Origin: Scenedesmus sp. ARA3
Taxonomy: Eukaryota; Chlorophyta; Chlorophyceae; Sphaeropleales; Scenedesmaceae
NCBI GenBank assembly: GCA_004335835.1
Contig: RWJK01001396.1
Span: forward strand, 69,934-133,933
Direction: 5' to 3'
DNA: 64,000 nt
Within the stretch, counting starts at the first letter, position 1, and each line of letters starts with the position of its first letter. Position numbers and translations under genes: made by a program. Below are positions 45,066 through 56,700 of the stretch, in pieces. Under the pieces are notes generated by a model. It searched no databases. It saw only the letters and a program-made list of their open reading frames with translations, and was not told the origin of the DNA.

Positions 45066-45461
45066 CTACGGCAGCAGCCCGATCACTTCGCCAGCAAACA
45101 GGAATATCGGCTTGCTGTAACTAGGAGTCTTGAACACAGCTCGGACCAGCTGCTGCACGTTGTGTAGTGAGGCAGCTTCTGCATAGCTCGCCAGCAGCAG
45201 TCTTGAGGCCAACCTGAAGTCACAGGTGCGTGAATGATGATGGATTGCTTCAAGCTTGCTTGGACCGGTCTCTCTTGCTTATTGCATCATAATCGGCACG
45301 AACACTTGCTTCAAACAGAGTGAGTACCAGGCGGGCGAGGCCTCTCAAAGCACTGCTGCACTGCACCTGGCAGGTGGCAGACATGCGCCACACGGAACCA
45401 ATCTCAGCATCTTTTCTAGCCAGGTTACTGTATCTCACACAACAGTTTGTAAGTGCAGTTA
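45066..45461 (-). CDS. 3' end of an unidentified gene (last two exons)
   Basis: The last exon (45066-45213) codes LASRLLLASYAEAASLHNVQ, then KTPSYSKPIFLFAGEVIG, and stops at TAG (45066-45068). The exon before it (45266-~45461) codes YSNLARKDAEIGSVWRMSAT and LRGLARLVLTLFEASVRADY. The two join in phase (CG|G codes Arg), although the donor GTCC is weak. The helical, Leu/Ala-rich character suggests an alpha-helical solenoid or similar fold. The upstream exons were not found, and I do not recognise the family. Confidence 0.5.
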
Positions 45462-47202
45462 AGCCTTTTCACCTGTTTCAGTCAGCCAGTTGTCAACCCT
45501 AAAAAATGCACATACTTGCCGTTGCCTCAGCGTCAAAAGCTTGGCAGTGTGTCGCACATGGCACGGCGCCATTTGCTGTTGACTGTCTATCGACTGGTTG
45601 GTCACTGGGCACAACTTTGAATGGTGTTCTGTGCATGCATGCCCTGCCGCGGCATTAGCTGGGCCTCAGGGCCTGGCACCATCAAAAAGCGCTAGACTAG
45701 AACATACACTGTGACCTGCGCGCAAGCAGCGATAGTGCCGACTCAGCGAGCCTCTGTGGCGCGTCGTAGCCTTACCAAAGCGTACCAAGTTGGTACGGCA
45801 TGTATAGTGCGGATCTGCTTGGCGTGGCCAGTACTATATTAAAGAAGTTAGGTTTTTACTATTGCATCCGGCATGGTTTCCTGCAAGTTCAGGATTCTCA
45901 CAGGCTGGGTGTACCCATTGTGAAAAGGCAGTGTTGAGCATGGTGATGCGCAGCCATTGTCACACAGTGGGTGGGGGCTCTCCTGACCCAGCATTGCTTG
46001 AGGGTGCGCTGCTGTGCATTTATCGTGCATCATTCGCGTTTCTGCATGGAATTTGTCTACAGCGGCATGCCTGTTGTACACATTTGCCTTGTTACAGTGG
46101 AACCTGCCTGCAATACTAGTAGCATGCATAGCAGAATTTGTCTACAGCAGCATGCTCACAGGTAGGCCTGGGGCCACAGCTGCACCGCCAAATGAGTGAC
46201 CCAGGGCATCAAATGAGTGACCCAGGGCATCAAGGCTGAACTATCAGCAGTGCAAAAAGCTGGTAGACGACCACAGATCCAAACCACACAGCAAGGGATT
46301 GCCAGCAAATGACACGGCACAGCCAAGCAGCCGACGCAGAAACGCCCTCACCCAGGATTAATGCTAAAGCGCTGCTGCGGCACCAATCTGAGATGCACGA
46401 GAGCCAGAGCACCGCCAAATATCAAATTGCAAACATGATTGCACCATGATGGTAGAAATGCTGCCTTGAGGCCCCGACTGCTATCTACCACAATGCACAT
46501 CAGCTGGCACCCTGCACCTTGTCAGCTGCAGGGTGCAGCGCGCATCTGCTGCAGACTATGTACAACTATTACAAACAGTCATCATTTACGCTTTACACTA
46601 GACACAAACAAGAAACGCATTAATCGCAATGTCGTGGTTGTTAGGCCAGCTGCCGCCGACAATTGCTGTCGGCCGGGGTATCCTATGTCAGGATGCTGCG
46701 CAACACTCACGCTGAACAAACATTTTTTCTGCTTGGTAAGCAAAGGCACCGAAAATCATCATGGTCTGTGTACTGCATTGCAAGGCAGCAGGATCGCCAA
46801 TCACTCATCATCCCAGTGTGCTATGCCCCGTCACAAACTCCAGCACAACAAGTATGCAAGCGAATCAACCAACCAATGCACTGCCATCCTGCTGCTGCAA
46901 TTGGCGACGATCTGCATAACATGCTTGCTTTTACAGCTGCAATCATCATGACAAAAGAGCAATGCAGGTCATGCGACTTTTCAGATCACCGGGATCTTGA
47001 ATCTGTACATTGTATAGTGATGCAGCCATGGGGCTGCGGTGCATTGCTCAGTTTCAACACACCGTAACAGTGCTGTCCAAAGGAATAAGTCCACACACCA
47101 AGGCAACCTGCTGCTTGCTCGATGCCTGACCGCAGTGCACTGGCAGGACCTTGGCTGTTGTGCCACTCAAGCTGCATGACAGCAACCCTTACAGAGCCGC
47201 GC

Positions 47203-47234
<32 letters not shown>
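45462..47234. other. Mostly unassigned; upstream exons of the unidentified gene may lie here
   Basis: No exon could be placed with confidence. A 22-bp unit (AAATGAGTGACCCAGGGCATC) is repeated twice at about 46191-46233. A run of CTG units at 47206-47233 lies directly after the LRR gene stop codon, in its 3' UTR. Confidence 0.4.
47189..47193 (-). terminator. Candidate TGTAA polyadenylation signal, LRR gene
   Basis: TTACA on the plus strand is TGTAA in sense, about 42 nt after the stop codon of the LRR gene. Close for a polyadenylation signal but plausible. Confidence 0.35.
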
Positions 47235-47236
<2 letters not shown>

Positions 47237-50122
47237 AAGGCTTCACAGCAGGCGACGGGCTGGCTGCGGCTGGGGTCAGCTTCGCACTTGGCTGGGCCGC
47301 CGCTACGCTGCTTGCTGCTGTTGCATTGTCTGCTGCTGTTGCATTGAGCGCACTGAGAGGTGCCTCAGCAGGGCCAACTGCTTCGCTTGTTGCTGTTGCT
47401 GCGCCTGCCACTGCTGCTTCGCCTGGCACTGCAGGTTCAACTGCATCAGCGCTGCTGATCACCCCTGCAGTTGCATTAGCAGGGGCTGTGCCACCCACAG
47501 CGGCAGGCGATGCCTCGGTGCCGGCACTGCCGGTTGCGTTTGCTGCCGCGGGCTCTGCTGCTGCTGCTCCTCCTGCAGCAGGTGGCTGTTCATCTGTGGA
47601 GGCTGGCGGCTCTAATGCAGCGTCAGTGGCATTGCCGGTGGCAGGCGCTGCAGCTGCAGCAGCACCGTCCGTCGGCATGCCGGTAGCAGCCTCTGTGCCA
47701 TTAGCTGCTGTCGATGGCTCAGCCAAAGCCGGATCTGCAGGCGTACTGCCTGCTGCTGGGTCCTCTGGCGCTGCAGTACCGTTCCCAGCTGCAGCAGAGC
47801 CCGGGACTTCACCTGCTGTTGAAGCAGCACCTTTTTCTGCAGCTCCTGTTGCATCTGTTGCATTTCCTGCAGGCGCATTGCTTGCATCGCCTGCAGGAGG
47901 CTGCTGCCCTATTGCTGTCGGCTCTGCTGCTGGCGACGCCGTGCCAGCTGCAGGGACAGGGCTGGGTTCCGGAACTGCTGGCTGCTCCTTCGGCAGCACT
48001 TTCGGCTTCTTTGCTGCTGCTGCTCCTGCCTCCTGGCACCAGCCTAACAGCTTTGTCTGTGCAACCGGGCCTTGGCCGGCTTCCAGGTCAGCGCCGCTGC
48101 CTGCGCCTGCGCCGACTGTTACGCGTGCTCCGGCTCCATCAGTGGAGTTTGCTGCTGTGCCGGCGCTGCCTTCTGTCATCATGTAAAAGGGCCGGTCCTG
48201 GAACTGAGCCGGCAGGCACCTGGATGGAAGAAATGTAGGGGAGCGAGAGGCAGGTGTGTTGCAGGAAGGGTATGGGGGTTTGCAGCTAAGGCAGCTGGCA
48301 TCCTACGGGTTGGAAACAGCAGTTGCTGCATCAGCTGCGGCAGTTGTTGTTGCTGCTGTGTGTGGCCTCAGCTTGTTGTGCACGGTAGCCGCTTGCAGCA
48401 CTGCTGTGGGGTGAAAGCTGCGTTGAGGATGAGCACGAAGCAAGTAGTAGTCGCCGCTGGCAGCGGCTGTCGCAGCTACTGTAGCAGCGCTGCTGCTCCA
48501 CAGGCCTGTTTATGAACAGCACATGCAAGCACATCTGCAAGCACAGCCACAACTGCTTGACGCAGCTGCTTGACAAAGAGTGATCAATAATCTTCAACAA
48601 CCACGAATCCTAGCAGCACATGCTGCTCACCCCTCAAGCTGCGGGTTATTGAAGATGCCCAGCCAGCTTAGCTGGGGCATGGCACTCCATGAGGAGGCAG
48701 GGAAGGTGCCCATGAACATATTGCTTGACAGGTCGCTGCAAACACAACAGGAGAAACAGCGGAGATGTGCGTTGTTGGTTGGTGTTGTATACAGGCAGTT
48801 GTACATCTCTCAGGGCACAGGCAGGGAAGGTGCCCATGAACATGTCGCTGGACAGGTCGCTGCAGTGCAGCAGTAAAAACAGCAGACATGTGCATTGTTG
48901 GTTGGTTTGTTATTTGCAGGCAGTATCTCTTGCTGCATGCCCTGATGCAGCACGCCACGCCTCCTGCTTATGAAACAAGGCGCATGTAGCTTTCTCTGTC
49001 TACTGAACTACACATGTTTTCTCAGTCACTCACATGCCAGTGAGGCTCTTCATCTGCGCCCAATTGGAGGGGATCTGCCCGAAAAAGTTGTTGTTGTTGA
49101 GGTACACCAGCTGCAGCTTCTCCAAGGCAGCATACTCGTCAGGCAGCAGCCCTGAAAACATGTTGCCACCAAGGTACCTGCAGGCAGCCAGATGCAGCAG
49201 CAGCAGCAGCAGCGTCAAATAAGACAGCCCTTCTCAATGAACGCAGCCATGTGTTGGTGTTCTCAGTTCTGCAAAAACTACCTTGTTTTTGTCCCAAGCG
49301 CCTGCCAGCGCAAATGCAGTGGGCTACCATACAGCAGTCCGGTTTCAACACAGCTGATTGGTGCCAACAGCACAGTGTGCTGTCAGCACTGCTATCAGAA
49401 GCACTCACATGTACTCTAGGCTCTGCATCTTGCCGTATGACGTGGGCAGTGCCCCCAGCAGCCTGTTGTCACGCAGCCCCAGCACCTTCAGGTTGCTCAG
49501 GCCTGACCAGCTGGCTGGCAATGGCCCCACCTGCAGGCAAACACACAAAAGAAGGACACATTTCACTATGGCGGTGAGTTTGGCGGCAAGCTTTGGGGCA
49601 GTTATGCAGCCCCAGCACCTTACCAGCTGGAGGCAGCAGCACTACCCGCAGGCAGTGCAGTGCAACACAATGGAAATCACATGCATGTGCATGCACTGGG
49701 TCATCATACGCACACTGCAGTACCTCCGCAGCAAGCACTGCAAATGCAGCATAAGCCCACATGCCTGCGCCACAGCATCAGCAGCTAGCATTCCTTGCTT
49801 GCTTTGCAATCTTTGCAACGCTCACCAGCTGGTTTTGCTGCAGTGCGATGACCTTCAAGCTCTTCAATGCAGACCAGCCGCTCGGGAGCGTGCCCGCCAG
49901 ATTCTTGCCAGGCAAGCTGATGTCAGTGACCAGCCCAGCTGCATTGCACTTAATGCCCAACCACTCGCTGCACATGTCTGTGGTGTCAGACCAGCTCTCC
50001 AGCGCTGCTGCACTGGGGCCTGCCAGGTCACTGCCTGTGGCCAGGAGCACTGTCACGTGCGGCACAGCACAGCACAGCAGCAGCAGCAGCACCACAGCAG
50101 CAGCGGCCCAGCACAGCAACAA
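47235..50122 (-). CDS. Secreted leucine-rich repeat protein with Ala/Pro-rich glycosylated tail
   Basis: Exons on the minus strand: 49826-50122, 49409-49530, 49034-49177, 48631-48735, 47235-48219; 1653 nt, 551 codons, phases agree. The first exon has a very hydrophobic start ([18 protein letters not shown]) and a plant-type LRR cap with paired Cys (SDTTDMCSEWLGIKCNAAGL). Plant-specific LRRs follow: NLAGTLPSGWSALKSLKVIA, LPASWSGLSNLKVLGLRDN, MFSGLLPDEYAALEKLQLVY and MFMGTFPASSWSAMPQL. The last exon codes a roughly 300-residue Ala/Pro/Gly/Thr tail with many N-glycosylation sequons (NAT, NGT). A cell-wall or surface recognition role is inferred. No ATG lies in frame between the TGA at 50141-50143 and the hydrophobic stretch; the start may be in an upstream exon or hidden by a base error. 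Confidence 0.8.
48810..48866 (-). repeat. Echo of an LRR-gene exon start
   Basis: Copy of the start of exon 48631-48735 (DLSS-MFMGTFPA), with its own CTGCAG acceptor, lying about 130 bp upstream in the preceding intron. Confidence 0.85.
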
Positions 50123-50139
50123 AGCATACAGAAGGTCAG

Positions 50140-50265
50140 GTCACTGCCTGTGGCAAGGAGCACTGTAAGGTGTGGCACAGCACAGCAACAGAGCAAGCAG
50201 AAAAGGTTGGGCCAACAGGTGTGTGGCTAGGAGCACTGTAGGGGTGCAACACAGCAGAGCGACAG
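50140..50265 (-). repeat. Two echoes of the LRR-gene signal-peptide exon
   Basis: Segments at about 50140-50195 and 50215-50265 resemble the part of the first exon coding CAVPHVTVLLATGSDL. They lie just upstream in transcription order and are increasingly diverged. Confidence 0.75.
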
Positions 50266-50419
50266 AGAATGCAGGAGGCTGGCGAGAGCTGCGTGGCTAG
50301 GAATGTGCCGTGCTAGTAGCAGTGGGCGCAAGGCGTTGAGTTATGCGCATTCAAGCACACCTCAGATGCAACACGAGGAGAGAAGCTTTATCTGGCTGTA
50401 CTGCTGACAGTAGGGTTTA

Positions 50420-51960
50420 CTAGGTGAACAAATACTTCCGGGTCATGAGCTTTTGTGTCATTTTGCGGTTGGTCTTACATTCCTTCTGTAGAGCCCTGGT
50501 GGCCTCTTGGGATGCTGTGAGCTCCGCAGCAGCACTGCCGCCAGCCCCAGCCGCTGCTGCACTGCCCTGCACAGGCACTGCGCCACCTGGCTGCTCATCT
50601 GCAGGTCGCGTAGGCGGCGTGCCTGCATCGTCTGCTGTTATGTTGCTGCTGCTGCCGCCGCTGCTGCTGCCGCTGCCTGTTAGCTCTGGTGCAGGTACTG
50701 GAGATGCAGCTGCGCTGCTGGTGCTGTTGTCGCTGCTGTCAGCTGTCTCCTCAGGTGCTGTTTCTGGCCCAGTGGCGGCAGTTGCGTTTGCTGCCTCTGA
50801 TGCTCCTGCTGGTGTTGAGTCTGGCTCAGGGCTAGCTTCTGCATCTAGAGCTGCTCCTTCTGGTTCAGGGCTAGCTGCTGCATCTGCAGCATCTGCTGCA
50901 GATGGCTCTGGGCTGTCTTCTGGACCGCCTGCTGCTGGAGCGGGTGACTCAGCAGCTGTGCTGCTCTCTGCTGGATCAGCAACAGCTTCTCCGCTTGTAT
51001 CATTTGCAGCAGCTGCAGGAGCTGTTGCTGCTGCTGGGGCACTTGCTGGACCTGCAGCAGCTGCTGCTGCTGCGCCAGTCTCTGCTGCAGAAGTTTCGGT
51101 GGTGTTTGCACCAGCTGAGGTGCTGCTGGCTGGAGCATCAACAGCACTGTCAGTGATGTTGTCTGCGCCACCAGATGCCACACTATCAGTTGCAGTGTCT
51201 GCTGCTCCTACAGTATCTGCTGCCGGAGCAGCATTGTCAGCAGAGATGTTTGCTACTGCAGTACCGCCTGGTGCAGTGACATTCCCTGCACCTGTGGCTG
51301 CTGCTGCAGCAGTGGCATTGCCGCTAGCTGCGGCTGGCACACCTGCTGCTACAGCTGCTGCTGTGGCTGGGCCTGCTGCTGCTGCAGTTGGTGTGGCTGT
51401 AGCATTGCCTGGTGCCTGCTGCAGCTGCCTGTTTGCGGCTGCATGCAGGGGACACAAAGGGAAGCCGGCAGGCAGCAGGATGCCGTTGACTACTCACAGA
51501 GTTTGTGGTCAGCTACAGCAATACAAGTTAGCTACCGTGCATAGCCGGCAAGTGGAAACAGGTGTCACTGTCACTGCTGGCTGTCTGACCATTTGATGTT
51601 TTGGGAAAGGTCTGCGCCCAGCCATTCAATGGCTGGCTGCCAATGATTGGCATTCATACACTCGCGCATGCAGCAAAAGCTTGTGTGCAAGTACCCTGAC
51701 GTGCGCTCCAGGCAGGCTTGCAAGTTGTCAACATGAGAGTTGAAGTGGGCAGGTGGGCTGCACTCGGTGAGCAGGCACTTACCAGCAGCTGCTGTCACCA
51801 GTAGTCGTCTTGCAGGCCGTGCAAACGCTGCCGCCCCGGTCGCATATGCTCTATCATGAGTGCGTTGATGAGCTAAGCATAGCGGCGATGCCACGAGCAG
51901 CAGGGACAGCGCGATGCAAAACACTGGCCTAAGCGATGCAATGCAGCGAGTTGACTGCAT
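50420..51960 (-). CDS. Secreted Cys-motif protein with Ala-rich, sequon-rich tail
   Basis: Exons 51590-51960 and 50420-51428 on the minus strand; 459 residues. The ATG (51958-51960) opens a clear signal peptide (RPVFCIALSLLLVASPLCLA). A short Cys-rich module follows (KCLLTECSPPAHFNSHVDNL, then ACLERTSGYLHTSFCCMREC), which I do not recognise. The exons join as TG|G (Trp). The second exon codes a long tail of Ala, Pro, Ser, Thr and Gly with many sequons (NAT, NVT, NIS, NIT, NTT, NDT) and SPEP repeats. The final 30 residues turn basic (KTNRKMTQKLMTRKY). The tail resembles that of the neighbouring LRR gene, so the pair may be related wall or matrix glycoproteins. The joint of this gene is well supported; its function is not. 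Confidence 0.72.
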
Positions 51961-53369
51961 CGATCCTTGAGCGATAACCGTCCTACTAACTTTTAATGAT
52001 CCAAGTCACTGGTTGCTGATGGAGTGGATGGACTGTTTTGACGCGGAGGAAGCTATGGCAAACGTATCAACAAACAAGTCCAGTGGAGAGTGCGCAAAAC
52101 AAGCTTTCATTCCACTGATACAATCGAGTGGTAGATGAAACACTGAGAGGTGTGGGAAAAGTGATCAGAGTTCGGTGAACCTTCCTTGCATGTGGCGTGA
52201 GGAAAGTCAAATGGGAGGGCAGCAGCCGCGATGTACAGGACGGCGCGTAAGAACACCACCACATGCAGTAGACAGGGACCAGATCCGCTGCGTTGGTAGG
52301 ACTAGCTGTAACATCCGCTAGCTGCGTGAAGCTGCCACGCGAAGCTATTAGGCAGCGCCGGTGCCACCCTCAGATCTGCTTTCAGGCTAACAATTCAAGC
52401 CTAGAAACGAAAAAGTTTTATTCAATGAATGGCGGTCATACCTCGGGTGCATCTCGACCCGGTCGTGTGACTTAAATCACTCTTCTACAGGAACTACAGG
52501 GTGCACTGCAGCCAGTTACACGGCACAGAAACTCGACACAGCCTCACAGACCACGCTGCAGTTGCTGTTTTGATATATGATACATCCTGCGCTGCTCAAA
52601 TGGCGTAAACACTAGCCTACTGCAGCCTACGATGGCAGTGAAGTGCGGTGTCAGAAGTCAAGTGCCTAAACTACCTTGTAATAATCAACTGAGTGTTGGG
52701 TGTCAAAGGCACTGTGCCATCCTGTCAAAACGCTGCCTCCAGGCGACATGTCAAACATCAAGTAACAACCAAACAGCCCGAGTATACTGTGCATGCCCTG
52801 CAAGAGCCATCCACACACGCGCAACACTGTGCCGAGAGCAACGGTGCTGTGCAGATGCATACGACCCAGCAGCATGCAACGCCCCCTACATGCAACTGCG
52901 AGTACTTCATGCATTTTACTGCAGATACATCTGCCACCTACTAGTACTGATGTGCCTGGTCATGCTAGTGGTCTATAACTTCAAACCAGTGTCAAAACCT
53001 CAGTGCTCTGCGCAGCTGCTCAACGTCCACCCGCGGTCAAAGCCGGTCAACATGCCAACCCTTGCAACCCCACAGCTATGCAGCAGCTGTTCAACCCACC
53101 CTCACACCTCAACAGTCATGTAACAGCTGTCCATCTGACCCTTCCTTTTCCCTGCACAGGAAACAGACTTCAACGTCGCGTACGCCTTTGCAATTGACAC
53201 AAAACATCCTCAGGACCACCTATGGTATCAGCCACAGTATTGCTCCTCATGACAGCGCACCAGACAAACAGCAGACATGCATGTGCCATCTGATGCAGCC
53301 TCAACAGCTGTGCATTGCTGATAGCACCTGTGGTGCCAGTAGCTACTGCTATAGCATCGCTGTATGCTG
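51961..53369. other. Intergenic, nothing recognised
   Basis: 1.4 kb between the secreted protein and the ankyrin gene. It should include the promoter of the former. Only short open frames in several directions were seen. Confidence 0.4.
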
Positions 53370-53681
53370 TCACCTTTGCTTTACATGGCCAGTGTCACAC
53401 ACACACAGCAGCAGCAGCAGCAGCTGGTGCTGCTGAGGCTGCAGTGTCAACGCGCAGCCTAGCTGCTGCTCCCTGCAGCAGTTTACACCACGCGGGTCAC
53501 CCTTGCAGGCCCTACAGCAAACATCACACAGCAAACACACAGCGTTAGTACCTGTCTCGTGTTCGGTATGTGGTGGTTCTGCAGTTGTATTTTGTGCCTG
53601 GATGTTAGTTGATGGCAGCAACCACATGGCTTCAGCATGCAAGGCAGTGATTTCATCACCGGCGCGCAGCGTTGCACTCCT
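53370..53681 (-). CDS. Possible extra 3' exon of the ankyrin gene
   Basis: The minus strand reads SATLRAGDEITALHAEAMWL and continues to a TGA at 53370. An acceptor (CCTCTAG) precedes it, and a GT donor at about 53827 in the ankyrin gene's last listed exon (GGCAA|GTGTAC) joins in phase (AA|G). If used, the protein would gain about 100 residues in place of a 10-residue end. Codon content looks real, but whether the splice occurs cannot be decided from sequence. Confidence 0.4.
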   Translation of the reverse strand, partial: RSATLRAGDEITALHAEAMWLLPSTNIQAQNTTAEPPHTEHETGTNAVCLLCDVCCRACKGDPRGVNCCREQQLGCALTLQPQQHQLLLLLLCVCDTGHVKQR

Positions 53682-53785
53682 AGAGGAATGAAGCATTTGG
53701 CAAGCACACACACCCAACGGGCATTGTTCCTGTAATGTGTGTGCATGGTGTCAGATGCTGCACGTGCTATCGCAAGGCACGTGCC

Positions 53786-56700
53786 TCAGTGGTACAAAAT
53801 ACTATGTGTAGTACACTTGCCTGCAGCGGCGCCCTTGTGCTTGCGCTTGGATGAGGAGGCGGTGCCAGCAGCCGCTGTCTTTGCCTTCTTTGCAGCATTG
53901 GCAGCAGCCGCCGCACTGCTCTTGGCCGTCGGCTTGGCAGCCGGCACAGGGGAAGGCTTCACAGCAGCAGCAGAGGCTGGCAGTGCTGCCACGACTGCTC
54001 CAGGGGACTTGGGGGCTGCTGTAAAAGCCACATCAGCTGTGTGGTGGTCATCTGCCATGCCATCATCAGCAGAGGTGCTGACAGGGATAGCTGGCGTGGG
54101 AGTGCCGGCAGCAGCAGCAGCAGCGCTGATGTGCTTTGCCTGGTCTCCGGTGCTTGCGCGCATCTGCACGTCCTCGGTGGCATCTCCTGCAGGGCTGGGG
54201 GCCTGCAGTGCAGCGCAATGCAGGCACACATGCACAATGAGCGGTTTGATGTTCAGCAGAAGGCCTGTTGACAGATGTGTGGTGGCGTCTCCAGCAAGGT
54301 GATGAGTCAGCAGCACAACAGCAACACGTACGCATAATTGCAGCAATGAGCATGCTCTTGTTGACCAGCGCCCCCACAGCCACAAACCAAGAAAAGTACA
54401 CACACTACACTCATGCTGGTTGCCTCTGGACTGCATATCTTTGTCTTGGTGACATGTCACATGCATTGGTTCCAACGTAACAGAAGAACGAGATGCGTTT
54501 GGTGAGCATGTACAAGCAGGCCGTACCTTGCTGCTGGGTGTGAGGTTGGGTGCGTCCACGCCAATGCTTGCAGGGGCCCGCAGGAAGTACTCAAGCCTCA
54601 CATCCTCCTCCTCCTCCACAGCAGCAACTGCAGGCATGGCAGTGCGGTAAGCAACACACATCAGCTGTTGCAGGAAATTGCATTGTCAAAGTCAGCAGCA
54701 GCAGCTTGCAGAAAGCGCTCCAGCCTCACATCCTCCTCCTCCTCGACAGCAGCAACTGCAGGCATGGCAGCACAGCAACGACAGGAGTGAGCTCAGAGGA
54801 GTGTAAACTGAGAGCAGGAAGCAGCAGCTGCAGCGTACTTGCGCCCTTGCAGGACGCTTACTTACACATCATTTCCTCCCTTTCTAGCAACAGGGGACCA
54901 TGCGTTTACAGGCGGCGAGGCAAGTTCAAGAGCCAGCTCCGCACTCACTCTCTCCTGTCGCTGGGCTCAGGTTGCCGCCGTTGCCGTGCAGCGCGCTCCT
55001 GATCTGCTGCAGCAGCCGCGCATCGTCAGCGCTGTCCCTCTCGCGGCTCATGAAGCCTCCACCAGCACCCTCCGGCACTGGGCTGTTGCCGCCTGCATAA
55101 AATCACAATTTGTGCCAGGGCAGGCGCAGCAGCAGCAAAATGTATATTGGCGCTGCCCCTCTCGTGGCTCATGATGCCTCCATCAGCACCCTACGGCACA
55201 GGACTGTTGCCGCCTGCATGCATTTACAGTTTGTGCCAGCGCAGGTGCAGCAGCAGCATAATCAGTCAGGGCTGTACCTATCACGGCTCATGAAGCATTC
55301 ACCAGCACCCTCTGGCACAGGGCTGTTGCCGCCTGCATGCAGTCACAGAGGGAAGCATTTTCCTGGGCAGGCAGATACACACTCTGCGCGGAGAGCGCCA
55401 GAGCACATCATTATTGCCGCTGCGCTGCAAGCTGCTCACTACCACTGCAGAAAGCAACTGTTCAGCAGCCACTGATTCCTCCAAAACTGGCGAGTGCACT
55501 CACCTGGGCTGGGGCCATCCTCTGGGGTGACGGGAGCAGCACCGGCAGGACAAGTGACACAGCTGTGCTGGCCCAGAACAGCTGCGGTAGCTGCCTCGAT
55601 CCCTTGTCCAGCTTGCTATCTACACTGCCAACAACGCGCCGCACGCTGCTCGCAAAGATCGCATTACACACAAGCAACTCATACCGCATACAGTCGGAAC
55701 CCACCTGGGCTAGGGCCGCCCACTGGGGTGACGGGAGCAGCACCGCGCGGCTTCAATCCAACTGGAGACACCACCGGCTCCCTCGCCTGCCTCACCACAG
55801 GCCCCACACCTGCTGCTGCTGCTGCACTTGGCGCAGCAGCAGCAACAGCCTGCAGGTCGCAGCCGGAGCCGTCTTCTGCAGCTGCCTCTGCTGCTGCGCG
55901 GGCCACCACTGCCTTCACTGCCTCGCGCGCAAGGCTGGCAGCAGCAGCCTGCGCTGCGGCGCTCTCGCTGCTGACGGCGCTGCCTGCAGGACTCGCTGCA
56001 CGTGAAGATGACTTGTGGCTGGCAGCAGCAGCAGTGGCAGAGCTGCCTGCTGCAGCAGCCAGGGACTCAGGGGTAGTCACGGCAGAGCTGCCAGGCTGCG
56101 CCGCTGCGCCCGCAACAGCAGCGGCGCGGCTGCGCAGGTGCGGCATGTGGGCCTTGATCCAGCCACCTGCTCCTCCTCCGCTGCTGCTGCTGGCCCTTTC
56201 AGCACGCTTGCTCGAGGTCGCAGCTGCCACAGGGTTGGATCCAATGCCTGCTGTGTTGGCGCCGGCGTCGCAGCTTGCTGTCGCAGCAGCGGCAGCAGCA
56301 GCGGCGTCAGCCGGGGGCTGTGGGGTGTAGGAGCTGACGTAGCGGCTGCTGGTAGGGTTGTTGCCCTGAGGCACACTGGCGGCACCATACCAGCGCACTG
56401 CCCTCAGCAGCTTGAAGAAGTCTGGGTCGTGTGCAAAGTTGAGGGGCAGCGCTCCGTGCTGTACATGTTGTTTGGGAAGCATCCGGGGTTGGGGTTTGTC
56501 ATGAGGTACAGCAAGCAGGCAGGCACAGGTGGAGGTTAGGAAAGTGAGGTTGAAGCAGAGGTTGAGGTGGGTTATGAGTACAAATTGGTTGGTGCATTGG
56601 AGGCAAGCAACATGCGAGAGCTTCTTCTTCTCCTAGATGACTTTGAAAAGTACATCCATTCCTGTACTCACAGTACAGCAGCACTGACACGGCGCAAGTT

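Noticed and set aside
47122..48186. Long plus-strand ORF rich in Ala
   Set aside because: Antisense of the Ala-rich tail of the LRR gene, which joins in phase to good LRR exons on the minus strand.
50424..51596. Plus-strand ORF of 390 codons
   Set aside because: Antisense of the second secreted protein; that gene has a signal peptide and a phase-matched splice on the minus strand.
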